The notes beneath the pieces are model-generated. The model made no database searches, was not told the origin of the DNA, and saw only the letters and a program-made list of their open reading frames with translations. Below, one piece after another: positions 28,558 through 39,820 of a stretch of DNA of 64,000 bases; position 1 is the stretch's first letter, and every line of letters starts with the position of its first letter. The position numbers were made by a program, and so were the translations under genes. The DNA is from Paraglaciecola sp. (GTDB lineage: Bacteria; Pseudomonadota; Gammaproteobacteria; Enterobacterales; Alteromonadaceae). The DNA is taken from the NCBI GenBank assembly GCA_009993955.1, contig JAACSL010000001.1, forward strand, positions 186,001 through 250,000, read 5' to 3'.

Positions 28558-29016
28558 TTTTTCAAGTTCAGCGTAAAGACTGTCTGCGCTTTGTTCGCCG
28601 CTTAAGTGCTTCACCACATGCCCACTGGGATCTATGATAATAGTGTGCGGCAAGGCTGCTGGCATCTGTCCCCATGGAAGTGACTCAATCTCGCTGATGA
28701 TGGCAACATCAATGGCAAATTCGTTTTTTAGTGTAAGCAACTGTTCTTTATCGAGGGGGTCGTAACTCAGGGCAAAGAGCGGAATATGAGGATGGCGTTG
28801 ATGAAAAAGATTCAGCTCGGGAATTTCACGTAAACAAGGGGCGCACCACTTAGCAAAATAATTAACCACCACCCATTGTCCGTGAAGGGCTTGCCAACGG
28901 TAATGTTCACCATCCAGGGTGGTAAAATCTCGCTGGTTTAATTGTTGAACCATCACCCCCGCCAGCAATGCGACTGCAGCTAAACAAGCTAATATGACCT
29001 TTTTCAATCCATTCAT
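28543..29016 (-). CDS. Membrane-anchored TlpA/ResA-like thioredoxin
   Basis: 157 residues. An uncleaved N-terminal anchor (about 5-23) is followed by a thioredoxin fold with WCAPC (Cys58, Cys61) and the cis-proline region ALPHTIIID. It probably reduces or exchanges disulfides in periplasmic clients. No cytochrome c maturation gene is nearby, so the partner is unknown. It is convergent with bepA (15-bp overlap) and divergent from the arsC-like gene, in the place where pseudomonads keep a TlpA-family gene beside the arsC/wrbA pair. Confidence 0.82.
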   Translation of the reverse strand: MNGLKKVILACLAAVALLAGVMVQQLNQRDFTTLDGEHYRWQALHGQWVVVNYFAKWCAPCLREIPELNLFHQRHPHIPLFALSYDPLDKEQLLTLKNEFAIDVAIISEIESLPWGQMPAALPHTIIIDPSGHVVKHLSGEQSADSLYAELEKLEGF

Positions 29017-29091
29017 GTGTGTCTTTCGTTTTGGTTAAGTGCCCATTTAAAGGGTACAATAATGCCACCTCGCTAAAATAAACAGAGTCTT

Positions 29092-30032
<941 letters not shown>

Positions 30033-30035
30033 CCT

Positions 30036-30458
30036 ATGACTTTTAATACCACGTTTTTTCAGCGACTCGCTCTGACCAGTTACATTTTACTCGTCGTGTG
30101 GCTACCCATTTGGCATTTTGGCTTAACGCAAGACAAGGCAACAAGCACGCTCTTTACTCTGTTGTTATGGATTGTGCCTATATTGTTGCCTGCTAAGGGG
30201 CTATTCCAGGGTAAACCCTACACCTATGCCTGGACTAACTTTTTAGTCATGTATTATTTACTGCACGGGCTGACCAGTGTTTATGCGGTTGACGGCGAAC
30301 GTTGGTACGCAATGATTGAGATTGTGCTGTGCTGTGCCTTGTTTACTGGCAGTAGTTTTTACGCACGGTTACGAGGACGGGAACTTGGTTTGGGCATTAA
30401 GAAACTCAAAGACGAGTTGCTAGAAGAACAACAACGTTTTGAAGGCCCACAAGCGTAA
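30036..30458 (+). CDS. DUF2069 inner-membrane protein
   Basis: 140 residues with four hydrophobic helices (about 10-29, 42-58, 68-85, 92-110) and a charged C-terminal tail (KKLKDELLEEQQRFE). It matches the DUF2069 family, whose function is unknown. It is the last gene of the arsC-wrbA-DUF2069 operon; a lipoprotein gene starts 7 bp later and may share the transcript. Confidence 0.8.
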   Translation: MTFNTTFFQRLALTSYILLVVWLPIWHFGLTQDKATSTLFTLLLWIVPILLPAKGLFQGKPYTYAWTNFLVMYYLLHGLTSVYAVDGERWYAMIEIVLCCALFTGSSFYARLRGRELGLGIKKLKDELLEEQQRFEGPQA

Positions 30459-30465
30459 ATTAAAA

Positions 30466-32439
30466 ATGAACACCCATTTCTGTCGTTGTTATTACCTAGT
30501 CTTATTGAGCCTCACGCTTTTTGCCTGCGGTGGTGACAGTTCGCAAACTGTCACACCGCTGCGCTCAGTCACACCAAGCTACAGTACCCTGCCTGCCAAA
30601 ATCAGTGAAAATGGCATTAATATCTACTTTCCTGATAATTTTTACGTGCATCAAGCCTCGGGGTTCGCCGTCACTATGGATAATGCTCAGGGACTAAAAA
30701 ACGTAAGCTGGCGACAAATTGCCGGCCCTGAGCTGTCGATATTAGCACCACATAGTCAAGCTATCGGATTTGATATTCCCGCAGCGGGTGATTATACCCT
30801 GACTCTAGAAGTGAGCACTGCAGTGGGTCAGTCCAGCACACACACACTGAGTTTTAACGCGGTGGAAAGCCCCCAACTGACGGCCAGTGTGCGCCTCGAC
30901 CACACAGTGACAGAACGAGGCAAGGTGTCTTTGCGTATTGAGCCAAACACCGCACAGAACGCCGCAGAAAATAAGGTCCTGAGTCGGGTTGATTGGCAGC
31001 AAATTGCTGGACCAACAGCACACGATCTCAATGCACAACATCAGCTATTGTTTTTTAATGCCCCCAGTGTCAGCCGCGATAGTGTATTGGAATTTAGCGC
31101 CAAACTTGTGTTTGAGGATGGGACGGAGGCCACCGATAGCGCCATGATCGTAGTGAAGAATACCAGCATTGACGAAAATGGCTATTTTCCAAGTGCGGCA
31201 GGACGCGTGGTCACCACGGATGCGTTTGCCTACATGGCAGATAGTGAATACGCCGATGTATTGGTAGATTGTGTCTACAGCAATACCTTGGCGTCGTCTT
31301 GCGACTTTGCAACGCTCCCGCTCATCGGTCAACAGCACAACCAAATCAAGATTGACGATGTGATGGCGCGTGTGGTGGTTTCTCACCCATGGATGGGGCA
31401 ACGTTTCCGGGAGTTTTTGCAAGAATCAGTCAGTGCTGACGACATGCTTACCTTGTTAGGGGCCACCACGGCTGTCGTCATTTCCTATGATATTCGTCCC
31501 TCTTTTTATTGGTCGGCCACTGGCGCGATTTATCTGGATGCTGCTAATTTTTGGCGAACCGCCGAGGAGCGCGACACACTCAATGATCAGCCGGACTATC
31601 GCAGTAATTTTGGCAATGACCTCAAGTTCAGCATGCCGTGGCGCTATGTCAAAAATAATCAATATTATATTCGCAATGGTGATTACCCAGCTGCAGCGCG
31701 ATCAAGCAAACCCTTTAGCGCGTTAGAAGCCAATGTCAGTTGGTTGATGTACCATGAACTGGGTCATGCCAATGATTTTTTCCCCGTATCGCGTTGGTCA
31801 ACCGTGCCCAGCAACACCACTCCCCTTGCTTACAGCGCAGACTATGAGCCTTCATCCAACGAATTCAGTCAACGGTTCCCCTTGTTATCTACTGACATGC
31901 AAAAACTTGCTCAAGTCAGTTTTGCTGGTCAAGGTGCCACCGAGCAACAAAAAGCCATACAAGCCAGTGATGTGCAGGCTTTTTTCGAACCCGATCAAGC
32001 CCCCGACTACTATTGTTATTCAACAGTTCGAGAAGACTTTGCTACCTTGTTTGGTCATTTCATGATGGCTTATAGACTTGGCGTCAGTGCCGATGTCGCC
32101 ATACTCAGTAGTGTTGACAATCCCGAATTACTGGTTACCTGGGGACAACGTAATCGTATAAATAGCCAAGACATTCAAGCACGGGTGAAGTCTGCGGTAG
32201 AAGCGGTCTTTCCCCAACTGAATGTGGCACAAATTCAGCTCACATTACCGCCGCCGCAGTTGATGCAAGCTGGTCGAGATTGGTTTAGCAACGTGCTGCT
32301 TGATGAACCGCTCAGCCCAAGCGCAGTGAATAAAAAGTCAGTGCCGCTAAAACCACAGGATCAACAAGATTATTGGCAGGTGTTTTCCATAGCGCCGGAT
32401 ACTAGCCACCTGAAAAAATCTCCAGGTCACCAAGATTAG
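30466..32439 (+). CDS. Outer-membrane lipoprotein with PKD-like repeats and an HExxH metallopeptidase domain
   Basis: 657 residues from the ATG at 30466; I cannot name the family. A lipoprotein signal ends LTLFAC-GG with Cys21 and Gly at +2 (outer-membrane sorting). Two PKD/REJ-like beta domains follow, each with a W-x-Q-x-x-GP signature (WRQIAGPELS at about 80; WQQIAGPTAH at about 175). The C-terminal half has a zinc site YHELGHANDFFP (His430, Glu431, His434) and a candidate third ligand in VREDFATLFGHFM (Glu523), a gluzincin-like layout. It is probably a surface or periplasmic zinc peptidase acting on peptidoglycan or a glycoprotein, but this is inference. It is inserted between DUF2069 and hda; its last 4 bp overlap convergent hda. 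Confidence 0.75.
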   Translation: MNTHFCRCYYLVLLSLTLFACGGDSSQTVTPLRSVTPSYSTLPAKISENGINIYFPDNFYVHQASGFAVTMDNAQGLKNVSWRQIAGPELSILAPHSQAIGFDIPAAGDYTLTLEVSTAVGQSSTHTLSFNAVESPQLTASVRLDHTVTERGKVSLRIEPNTAQNAAENKVLSRVDWQQIAGPTAHDLNAQHQLLFFNAPSVSRDSVLEFSAKLVFEDGTEATDSAMIVVKNTSIDENGYFPSAAGRVVTTDAFAYMADSEYADVLVDCVYSNTLASSCDFATLPLIGQQHNQIKIDDVMARVVVSHPWMGQRFREFLQESVSADDMLTLLGATTAVVISYDIRPSFYWSATGAIYLDAANFWRTAEERDTLNDQPDYRSNFGNDLKFSMPWRYVKNNQYYIRNGDYPAAARSSKPFSALEANVSWLMYHELGHANDFFPVSRWSTVPSNTTPLAYSADYEPSSNEFSQRFPLLSTDMQKLAQVSFAGQGATEQQKAIQASDVQAFFEPDQAPDYYCYSTVREDFATLFGHFMMAYRLGVSADVAILSSVDNPELLVTWGQRNRINSQDIQARVKSAVEAVFPQLNVAQIQLTLPPPQLMQAGRDWFSNVLLDEPLSPSAVNKKSVPLKPQDQQDYWQVFSIAPDTSHLKKSPGHQD

Positions 32440-33146
32440 ACGTCAAAAACCGACTTCACAAAAGGGATCGTCAACTTTCGTTGTTGGCTTAAGGACACTT
32501 CATCTAAGGTATCAAGACTGGCAATTAAGGCACTGAGATCACGCTGATGACGATTCATTAAGAACTTTGCCACCTCAGTTGGCAAATGCAGTCCTCTTTG
32601 CTCAGCTCGCATCTGCAATGCACGCAAACGTTGCACTTCATTCAGTGTTTTCAAACGAAAACTCAGCCCCCAATTTAAACGTGAGCTTAAATCAGGAAGC
32701 TGTATATTTAAGGATGGAAGAGGCACACCTGAACACAATACAAGTTTGCTGGTTTTCACCTCTTTAACCCGATTAATTAAATCAAATAAGGCGATTTGCC
32801 AAGCGAGGTCATCGGTAAGTTGTTCAATATCATCCAAACAGATGAGGTCAAAACTTTCTAATCCCTCTAACATGCTGGGCATTAATGTGTGTTTGTCATT
32901 AAAGCTTAAATACGCGGCATTAAGTTGATTTTCATGCGCGAGGTTAACCAGAGCAAACAGCAGATGGCTTTTTCCATGACCACTGGGCGCCGAGATTACA
33001 TTGAGCCAGTGGCTACCACGCTGCTCTAAGTTGGGCAATAACAAGCTTTTTAGATGACGTACCACCTGTGCATTGTCACCCACCAAAAAATTATCAAAAC
33101 TTACATGTTCATGCAGATTCACTGGCAACAATAACTGCTTGCTCAT
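32436..33146 (-). CDS. hda: DnaA-inactivating AAA+ protein Hda
   Basis: With the sliding clamp, Hda drives hydrolysis of DnaA-bound ATP after initiation (RIDA). It has 236 residues (E. coli 233). A clamp-binding motif at the N-terminus (KQLLLPVNL), Walker A SAPSGHGKSHLL (about 52-63), Walker B LICLDDIEQL, and sensor-type arginines in the C-terminal half are visible. I chose the ATG at 33146, which overlaps the upstream DUF2066 stop as TGATG, implying coupled translation; a TTG four codons upstream is less likely. Confidence 0.93.
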   Translation of the reverse strand: MSKQLLLPVNLHEHVSFDNFLVGDNAQVVRHLKSLLLPNLEQRGSHWLNVISAPSGHGKSHLLFALVNLAHENQLNAAYLSFNDKHTLMPSMLEGLESFDLICLDDIEQLTDDLAWQIALFDLINRVKEVKTSKLVLCSGVPLPSLNIQLPDLSSRLNWGLSFRLKTLNEVQRLRALQMRAEQRGLHLPTEVAKFLMNRHQRDLSALIASLDTLDEVSLSQQRKLTIPFVKSVFDV

Positions 33147-34309
33147 CAACGATTCCAAGTAAATTCTAAATAATCTTGCGCCACGGTGTTTTGCATCGGT
33201 GTTAGTCCTTCAGAGCCATCTGAGCCTGCAATATTTTGCTCAACTGGCTCGACAGACACCAAGACTCCGGGCCGTTTACTGAGGCTAATTTTACTATCCA
33301 AGCTCAAAATATTAAGCAAATCCTCAGCGCTACCTAATAAATCCAAGGCAAAGGTTGAGCGCTGCCCCTGTTGACTTACTAACGTCGCTTTGGACACAAC
33401 ACTCAAACCATTTAAAAAACGTAAGATTTCACTGTAGGTGAGGATGGAATCGACATTGGTCAACACGATGTGGGTTTGTTGCACGGCAAACTGACCATTT
33501 TGCTGATTGACGGCGTATTTTGCCGCTAATTGTTCCGCCAAGCTGGCAATGATTTTGTCCATCGCAGTGGCACTATCTGCTGCAGAAGTTTGGCCAGTGT
33601 AAAGTTGTCCGTTATCCAGCAGGGTCCAGTCAATTTGCCAGCGTTGCTGTTGGTCACTGTTGCTGTCTAGGGGCAACTTATAAATTCGTGCACTCAAGGC
33701 ACTGTTCATTTCATAACGGCTACTGGCATCTTGAATACGCTGTATAAACCCACCCCAAATATCGTAAACCCCGATAGCTTGCACGTCGTTCAGATCCCAA
33801 AGGGGTAATACTATTTTCAGGCCTCTGATTTTGGCTTGCTCTTTTAGGCGTTGAAGTAGTTGCGGATGCTGTTCTGAGGTGATGATCTGTTTATCTTGTC
33901 CAGTGGTTTCAACTGCCAGCCACACTATGGTGTCGGGGCGACGTCTGTCCCAAATCGCAAAATCAGCACTGCGTAAGGCCTGCTGTACCTTATCGCCATC
34001 AAAATTAACCACCAAATACCATTGGTTGAGTTCTTTCTCGTAACTATAGGCTCGCACCAGCGTGTTAGCCTTGGCGACATATTTGCTGATTTTTTCATCT
34101 TTAAGAAGATTATCATTGCCACTCACTTTGACAAAAACTTGCCGCAGTGCTTGTTTGATGGCTGCGTTTTGCGCCTTGTCACTTTGATCCGCCACCGCAA
34201 TTTTTGCGTCGAACAGATCCTCTATCACCGCAGCTGTAGCAAAATGTACAAGGCCAAAATAGAAGACAAGCAGCGCACTACTCACACGCATAAAACGACT
34301 GCATAACAT
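33146..34309 (-). CDS. Exported DUF2066 protein
   Basis: 387 residues from the ATG at 34309, starting MLCSRFMRVSSALLVFYFGL with a signal peptide ending around TAA. The mature part matches DUF2066, with the conserved start IEDLFDAKIAVADQSDKAQN and VFVKVSGNDNLL. Function is unknown. In pseudomonads the same family also precedes hda. It is coupled to hda by a TGATG overlap and divergent from purM. An in-frame TTG at 34345 gives a longer form, but the ATG has an AGAGGA site at 10 bases. Confidence 0.82.
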   Translation of the reverse strand: MLCSRFMRVSSALLVFYFGLVHFATAAVIEDLFDAKIAVADQSDKAQNAAIKQALRQVFVKVSGNDNLLKDEKISKYVAKANTLVRAYSYEKELNQWYLVVNFDGDKVQQALRSADFAIWDRRRPDTIVWLAVETTGQDKQIITSEQHPQLLQRLKEQAKIRGLKIVLPLWDLNDVQAIGVYDIWGGFIQRIQDASSRYEMNSALSARIYKLPLDSNSDQQQRWQIDWTLLDNGQLYTGQTSAADSATAMDKIIASLAEQLAAKYAVNQQNGQFAVQQTHIVLTNVDSILTYSEILRFLNGLSVVSKATLVSQQGQRSTFALDLLGSAEDLLNILSLDSKISLSKRPGVLVSVEPVEQNIAGSDGSEGLTPMQNTVAQDYLEFTWNR

Positions 34310-34420
34310 GCTAATACTTTTCCTCTTAGTCACAACGCGCCTCAAAATGAGGCGTATTGTCTAGTATTTAGCTGAAGAATTCATCTAAAGTTTAATCCAA
34401 AAAAATCACTTTTGTGGTGA

Positions 34421-34449
34421 TTGGTATTGAGCGTGCAAGCTGCTAAAAT
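34421..34449 (+). promoter_or_regulatory. Predicted purM promoter
   Basis: TTGGTA (34421-34426), 17-bp spacer, TAAAAT (34444-34449), about 38 bp before the purM ATG. No clear PurR operator is visible over it. Confidence 0.55.
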
Positions 34450-34487
34450 CGCGCCTCTTTTTTTGTGACGAGTCTCAAGGTATAGAC

Positions 34488-35525
34488 ATGACTGACCATA
34501 AACCATCATTAAGCTACAAAGACGCCGGGGTTGATATTGATGCTGGCAATAGACTCGTAGAGAGAATTAAATCGGTAGCCAAAAAGACCCAACGCCCTGA
34601 AGTACGTGGTGGTTTGGGCGGTTTTGGTGCCTTGTGTGCCCTACCTGAAAAATATCGCAAACCATTATTAGTGTCGGGCACCGATGGTGTCGGCACAAAG
34701 TTAAGATTGGCCATGGATCTCAAACAACACGCTGGCATCGGTATTGATTTGGTGGCGATGTGTGTAAACGACCTGATTGTTCAAGGCGCTGAGCCCTTGT
34801 TCTTCTTAGACTATTACGCAACAGGTAAACTAAACGTTGATACAGCCGCAGAGGTCGTTACCGGTATTGGCAAAGGTTGTGAATTAGCCGGTTGCGCCTT
34901 GGTGGGTGGAGAAACTGCCGAAATGCCTGGTATGTACCATGGTGAAGACTACGATGTAGCGGGTTTCTGTGTTGGTGTGGTTGAAGCTGATGATGTGATA
35001 GATGGCAGCAAAGTCAATGCAGGCGACGCATTAATCGCCCTAGCCTCATCGGGTCCTCACTCGAATGGCTATTCTCTGATCCGAAAAATTCTTGAAGTGT
35101 CTGGCAGTGCCACCGATACATTGTTAGACGGTAAAGCGGTGGGCGATATTCTACTTGAGCCGACACGAATTTACGTCAAATCGGTACTTAAGTTACTTGA
35201 ACAAGTGGAAGTACACGCAATCTCTCACATCACAGGTGGTGGCTTTTGGGAAAACATTCCCAGAGTATTGCCAGACCATTGTAAAGCCGTGATTGATGGA
35301 AAAAGTTGGCAATGGCCAGCAATCTTTAATTGGTTGCAAAGCCAAGGTAATGTCACCACACATGAAATGTACCGCACCTTTAACTGTGGTGTAGGATTAA
35401 TTATTGCGCTGCCTAACGAGAGTGCATCGCAGGCTCTGAGCATACTAAATGCCTTAGGTGAGCAAGCGTGGCTTATTGGCCACATTGCCCCACGTCTTGC
35501 CAAGCAACAAGTTGAGATTGTGTAG
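34488..35525 (+). CDS. purM: Phosphoribosylformylglycinamidine cyclo-ligase (AIR synthase)
   Basis: Fifth step of purine synthesis: FGAM to AIR with ATP. It has 345 residues, exactly the E. coli length. [20 protein letters not shown] near the N-terminus, [35 protein letters not shown] and the GPHSNGYSL segment are all conserved. AAGG precedes the ATG at 8 bases. purN begins immediately after the stop (TAG directly followed by GTG). Confidence 0.97.
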   Translation: MTDHKPSLSYKDAGVDIDAGNRLVERIKSVAKKTQRPEVRGGLGGFGALCALPEKYRKPLLVSGTDGVGTKLRLAMDLKQHAGIGIDLVAMCVNDLIVQGAEPLFFLDYYATGKLNVDTAAEVVTGIGKGCELAGCALVGGETAEMPGMYHGEDYDVAGFCVGVVEADDVIDGSKVNAGDALIALASSGPHSNGYSLIRKILEVSGSATDTLLDGKAVGDILLEPTRIYVKSVLKLLEQVEVHAISHITGGGFWENIPRVLPDHCKAVIDGKSWQWPAIFNWLQSQGNVTTHEMYRTFNCGVGLIIALPNESASQALSILNALGEQAWLIGHIAPRLAKQQVEIV

Positions 35526-36182
35526 GTGAGTCGTTCAACATCTAAAAAATCGTTAGTTGTATTGGTGTCAGGTAATGGTTCAAATCTTCAAGCCATCATA
35601 GATGCCTGTAAAGCCCAGCGAATAAACGGTGAGATTGTTGCCGTTATTTCTAATAAACCCAATGTCTATGCTTTAAAACGCGCCGAATCTGCCAACATAC
35701 CTGCCATTGTTGTAGAAGCAAACAAGCTGACAAGTCGAGAAGCGTATGACCAGATACTGCTGAGTGAAATACTAAAATACTCACCCGACCTAGTCATTTT
35801 GGCTGGTTTTATGCGAATCTTAAGTGCTGAGTTTGTTCAAGGTTTTCAAGGAAAAATGTTGAACATTCACCCATCTTTGTTGCCCAAGTACAAGGGTTTG
35901 CATACACATCAACGCGCTATTGATGCGGGAGATGATGAACATGGCGCGTCGGTTCATTTTGTCACCGCTGAGTTAGATGATGGTCCGGTGATATTGCAAT
36001 CTAGAGTACCGATATTTGCTGAAGACGACAGTGATGAATTAGCGTCGCGTGTCTTAGAGCAAGAACGACAAATGTATCCGTTAGTGATTAGTTGGTTTTG
36101 TCAGGGTAGACTCATCATGAATAATAATAAGGCCTATTTAGATGGTATTGAACTTGAAGAGCAAGGTTACGCTGCGAATTAG
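35526..36182 (+). CDS. purN: Phosphoribosylglycinamide formyltransferase
   Basis: Formyl-THF-dependent conversion of GAR to FGAR, step three of purine synthesis. It has 218 residues (E. coli 212). Catalytic Asn, His and Asp lie in KMLNIHPSLLPKYKG and SVHFVTAELDDGPVI; the N-terminal VLVSGNGSNLQAII binds substrate phosphate. It starts with GTG directly after the purM TAG, so it is coupled to purM. Its 3' end overlaps the next gene by 41 bp in another frame. Confidence 0.95.
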   Translation: MSRSTSKKSLVVLVSGNGSNLQAIIDACKAQRINGEIVAVISNKPNVYALKRAESANIPAIVVEANKLTSREAYDQILLSEILKYSPDLVILAGFMRILSAEFVQGFQGKMLNIHPSLLPKYKGLHTHQRAIDAGDDEHGASVHFVTAELDDGPVILQSRVPIFAEDDSDELASRVLEQERQMYPLVISWFCQGRLIMNNNKAYLDGIELEEQGYAAN

Positions 36183-36993
36183 TGCGAGCATCAGCCTGTT
36201 GTGTGTTGTGTTATTGTGCGCCAGTGGCACACAGGCACAATCCAAAGACGAATTAGAAGCAGACAGCTCACAAACACTCACAGCGACAAGCGCTGATGAA
36301 ACTACACATGAGTTGAGTGAAGCTGTCATCGAAGAAAAACAGGAGACAGAACATAAATTAAACCTCATTCCCTTTACGGCCAAATTCGATGCATTCCGCT
36401 ACGGTAAAAAATTAGGTTATGCCAGCTTGGCACTCTCCAAACAAGCTGACAATCACTTCAAATTTGAATACAGCTCAAAAGTGTCTTTCTTTTTTCTTTC
36501 GGATAAACGCTATGAAACCAGTGAATTCACTGTAGTAGACAACCGTATAAAACCAGAAACCTACAAATACAAGCGCACCGGTACGGGAGCAGACAAACGT
36601 GCATCAGTCACCTTTGATAGTGTTTCTCAAAAAATATTAGTCAATAATGAACCGAGTTTTGACTACCTAGACCAATTTGACAATCAAGTTTATCGCCTTG
36701 ATTTACAAGCGAAATTGGCTGAGGGACAAACAGAATTTCACTATGACATCATCAACGACAGAGGACAGTTACGCCAATATCAACTGCGTGTAATTGGCAC
36801 TGACCAACTAGATCTACCCTTTGGCAAAATACAAGGGATTAAAGTCGCCATGGTCAGAGAAAACTCGACGCGAGAGACCTTTGCTTGGTTTTCACCTCAA
36901 TTGAATTATCAATTAGTGAGACTTCAACAATTTAAAGATGGCGAAGAACAAGGGGATATTCAACTCAGCGAATATCAGCAGCTCGATCTTTAG
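36142..36993 (+). CDS. Exported DUF3108 protein
   Basis: 283 residues. It has a signal peptide (SASISLLCVVLLCASGTQAQ) and a low-complexity acidic spacer (about 32-70). The DUF3108 beta-rich domain then begins at LIPFTAKFDAFRYGKKLGYA, with KYKRTGTGADKRASVTFD and later VRENSTRETFAWFSP. Function is unknown; the fold is thought to be beta-rich and periplasmic. The same family follows purN in pseudomonads. It starts inside purN (41-bp overlap) behind a TAAGG site. Confidence 0.82.
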   Translation: MVLNLKSKVTLRISASISLLCVVLLCASGTQAQSKDELEADSSQTLTATSADETTHELSEAVIEEKQETEHKLNLIPFTAKFDAFRYGKKLGYASLALSKQADNHFKFEYSSKVSFFFLSDKRYETSEFTVVDNRIKPETYKYKRTGTGADKRASVTFDSVSQKILVNNEPSFDYLDQFDNQVYRLDLQAKLAEGQTEFHYDIINDRGQLRQYQLRVIGTDQLDLPFGKIQGIKVAMVRENSTRETFAWFSPQLNYQLVRLQQFKDGEEQGDIQLSEYQQLDL

Positions 36994-37257
36994 TTATTTG
37001 TCATGTTAAATAGTGTGGCAAAACGCTTAGTCTCGCCACACCACTGATTTAAGTTCATGGTTGCGCTGATCCTTTCTATACTATAGTAGTACCAAAATAT
37101 TGAAGTTCCGTGATCCCTCAGTCTGTTTTTTGGGCAAGTGACAAAAACAATGTTGGGGAATAACGCTGACATAAATTTGATGTATTAGGTTAACATTACA
37201 GTCCAGTTTGCAGTCGTCATGTTGACCGAAATCCAAAGTGTTTAACGAGGAGTTATT

Positions 37258-39729
37258 ATGCAGATGCTTTTATGGTTACTTACCATAGTTGTAGCGTTCG
37301 GGGCGGTGAGTTACTACCGCATGAGTTTATTTAATGGCACGGTTGCCATGTTCTTTGCGCTGCTAGTGGGCAGTTTGTTAGGCACTGTTGGCATCATTAC
37401 GTGGCTATTGTTCTTAGTGATCGCCCTGCCCCTCAACATCGAATCCGTGCGTAAGCAATACGTCAGTGAACCTGCACTAAAGTTCTACAAAAGCATCATG
37501 CCGGAAATGTCGAGTACCGAAAAAGATGCCATTGACGCTGGCACCGTGTGGTGGGATGGCGAAATATTTTCTGGCAATCCGAATTGGCAACTGTTGCACA
37601 ACATCCCCCAAGCGCGTTTAACGGTAGAAGAACAAGCCTTTTTAGACGGGCCGGTAGAAGAGGTCTGTAAGATGTGCAGTGACTGGGAAACCACCCATGT
37701 GCGCGCAGACCTATCCCCTGAAGTCTGGCAGTATTTAAAAGATCATAAATTCTTTGCCATGATCATCAAAAAAGAATTTGGGGGTTTACAGTTTTCGGCC
37801 TTTGCACAGTCTCGGGTATTACAAAAACTATCAGGGGTAAGTGCCGTATTATCCACCTCAGTGGGTGTGCCCAACTCCCTAGGCCCAGGGGAGTTACTGC
37901 AACACTATGGCACCCCTGAACAGCAACAACATTATCTGCCGCGTTTAGCTACCGGTGAAGAAATTCCTTGTTTTGCCCTGACAGGTCCAGAAGCCGGTTC
38001 AGATGCGGGTTCATTACCGGATACCGGCATCGTGTGTAAAGGTAAATGGCAGGGTAAAGAAATTCTTGGTCTTAAACTCACCTTTGATAAACGCTATATC
38101 ACCTTGGCGCCCATTGCTACGGTGATTGGTTTAGCCTTTAAAATGTATGATCCTGATGGCTTATTGGGTGAGCAAAAAGAATTGGGTATTACCTGCGCAT
38201 TGATCCCTCGGGATACCAAGGGTTTAGATATCGGCAACCGCCACTTCCCCTTAAATGTTCCCTTTCAAAACGGTCCCATTCGAGGCAAAGATATTTTTGT
38301 CCCCCTTGATTTTATTATTGGTGGTCCAGCGATGGCCGGCCAAGGCTGGCGGATGTTGGTGGAGTGTTTGTCTGTGGGTCGCTGTATTACCCTACCCTCT
38401 ACATCTGCGGGAGGCGCAAAAAGCTTGGCCCTCGCCTCCGGTGCTTACGCCAGAATTCGTCGTCAGTTTAAAATGCCTGTTGGTTACATGGAAGGCATTG
38501 AAGAAATGCTTGGACGCATTGGCGGCAACACTTACCTCATGGATGCCGTCACCTCATTCTCAACAAAAGGCGTTGATCTCGGTGAAAAACCGTCTGTTAT
38601 CTCGGCTATTTGTAAATACCATTTAACCGAAAAAATGCGCCAACTTGTTAACGATTCAATGGACGTGCATGGTGGCAAGGGCATCATGTTGGGGCCAAAC
38701 AATTACCTAGGGAGGGGTTATCAAGGCGCCCCCATCGCAATTACCGTTGAGGGAGCCAACATACTGACGCGCAATATGATGATTTATGGTCAGGGAGCGA
38801 TGCGTTGCCATCCCTATGTATTGAGTGAATTATTTGCCGCCAATAATCCGAATGAAGACGAAAGCTTACAGCAGTTTGATAAAGCGTTGTTTGGCCATAT
38901 TGGTTTTGCCTGCAGTAATTTCTTCCGAAGTTTATGGTTTGGGTTAAGTGGTGCTCGTTTAGCAGGTTCGCCGTTCTTAGACGAAACTGCCCAGTATTAT
39001 CGAGCCATGCAACAATATTCGGCCAATATGGCGTTTTTGTCAGATGTGGCCATGGCGGTACTGGGTGGCGAACTTAAAAGACGTGAGCGTATCTCAGCTC
39101 GACTCGGTGACATTCTCAGCTACCTGTATTTAGGGTCGTGTGTGCTTAAACGTTTTGATGATGAAGGTCGTCGTGCAGAAGACTTACCTTTAATGCATTG
39201 GGCGATGCAAGATAGTCTGCACAAGCTTGAAGTGGCAATGGAAGAACTCTTGAAAAACTTCCCAGGTAAGGGCTTAGGTTTTGCACTCAGGCTCGTGATT
39301 ATGCCATTTGGTAAGCGTTTCAGTGCACCGTCAGACGAACTCGATCATCAAGTTGCCACTATCTTACAAACGCCATCTGAAGCGCGTACCCGCTTAGGGA
39401 TGGGACAGTTTGTTTCACGTGAGCCTGGCATGTTAATGGGTGATTTAGAGCAAACGTTAGAAAACATCATTGCTTGTGAACCTTTGCATCATCGAGTGTG
39501 CAAGGCAGCCAAAGAAAAATTACCGTTTACCAACTTGGATCAAGTAGCTGATCGTGGTTTGGCGTTGAAGGCATTAACTGAAGATGAAGCTAAGTTGATG
39601 AAAGAGACAGAATTAGGTCGACTACGTACCATTAACGTTGACGATTTTGATCCAAGTGAATTGGCGCAAGCGCAAAGCGTTGTGGAAGAAAAACCCAAAC
39701 GCAAACCACGTAGCACCAAGGCGGCATAA
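37258..39729 (+). CDS. fadE: Acyl-CoA dehydrogenase FadE
   Basis: FAD-linked first step of fatty-acid beta-oxidation. It has 823 residues (E. coli 814). Two N-terminal hydrophobic helices (about 3-20 and 30-60) likely hold it to the membrane, followed by the dehydrogenase domains ([14 protein letters not shown], the FAD/substrate loop; [13 protein letters not shown] in the C-terminal domain) and the DUF1974 extension. It ends in a basic tail ([12 protein letters not shown]). A GGAG site is 6 bases before the ATG. I could not recognise a FadR or PsrA operator in the 264-bp gap before it, which holds only a GTGTGGC/GCCACAC stem at 37013-37041. Confidence 0.94.
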   Translation: MQMLLWLLTIVVAFGAVSYYRMSLFNGTVAMFFALLVGSLLGTVGIITWLLFLVIALPLNIESVRKQYVSEPALKFYKSIMPEMSSTEKDAIDAGTVWWDGEIFSGNPNWQLLHNIPQARLTVEEQAFLDGPVEEVCKMCSDWETTHVRADLSPEVWQYLKDHKFFAMIIKKEFGGLQFSAFAQSRVLQKLSGVSAVLSTSVGVPNSLGPGELLQHYGTPEQQQHYLPRLATGEEIPCFALTGPEAGSDAGSLPDTGIVCKGKWQGKEILGLKLTFDKRYITLAPIATVIGLAFKMYDPDGLLGEQKELGITCALIPRDTKGLDIGNRHFPLNVPFQNGPIRGKDIFVPLDFIIGGPAMAGQGWRMLVECLSVGRCITLPSTSAGGAKSLALASGAYARIRRQFKMPVGYMEGIEEMLGRIGGNTYLMDAVTSFSTKGVDLGEKPSVISAICKYHLTEKMRQLVNDSMDVHGGKGIMLGPNNYLGRGYQGAPIAITVEGANILTRNMMIYGQGAMRCHPYVLSELFAANNPNEDESLQQFDKALFGHIGFACSNFFRSLWFGLSGARLAGSPFLDETAQYYRAMQQYSANMAFLSDVAMAVLGGELKRRERISARLGDILSYLYLGSCVLKRFDDEGRRAEDLPLMHWAMQDSLHKLEVAMEELLKNFPGKGLGFALRLVIMPFGKRFSAPSDELDHQVATILQTPSEARTRLGMGQFVSREPGMLMGDLEQTLENIIACEPLHHRVCKAAKEKLPFTNLDQVADRGLALKALTEDEAKLMKETELGRLRTINVDDFDPSELAQAQSVVEEKPKRKPRSTKAA

Positions 39730-39754
39730 GCGGCGACACCCAGCAACAATATTG

Positions 39755-39782
39755 AAAAGCCCTGATAAATCAGGGCTTTTTT
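39755..39782. terminator. Bidirectional terminator between fadE and acs
   Basis: AAAAGCCCTGAT / ATCAGGGCTTTT (39755-39766, 39769-39780), a perfect 12-bp stem with a 2-base central spacer and T-run on both strands; it separates two convergent genes. Confidence 0.9.
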
Positions 39783-39820
39783 GTTTTGCCAATCTCCTAA
39801 TTCTAGGTAGGGTGGCAGGC

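Noticed and set aside
38255-38626. 123-codon plus-strand frame inside fadE
   Set aside because: It is an out-of-frame shadow of a strongly conserved fadE segment.
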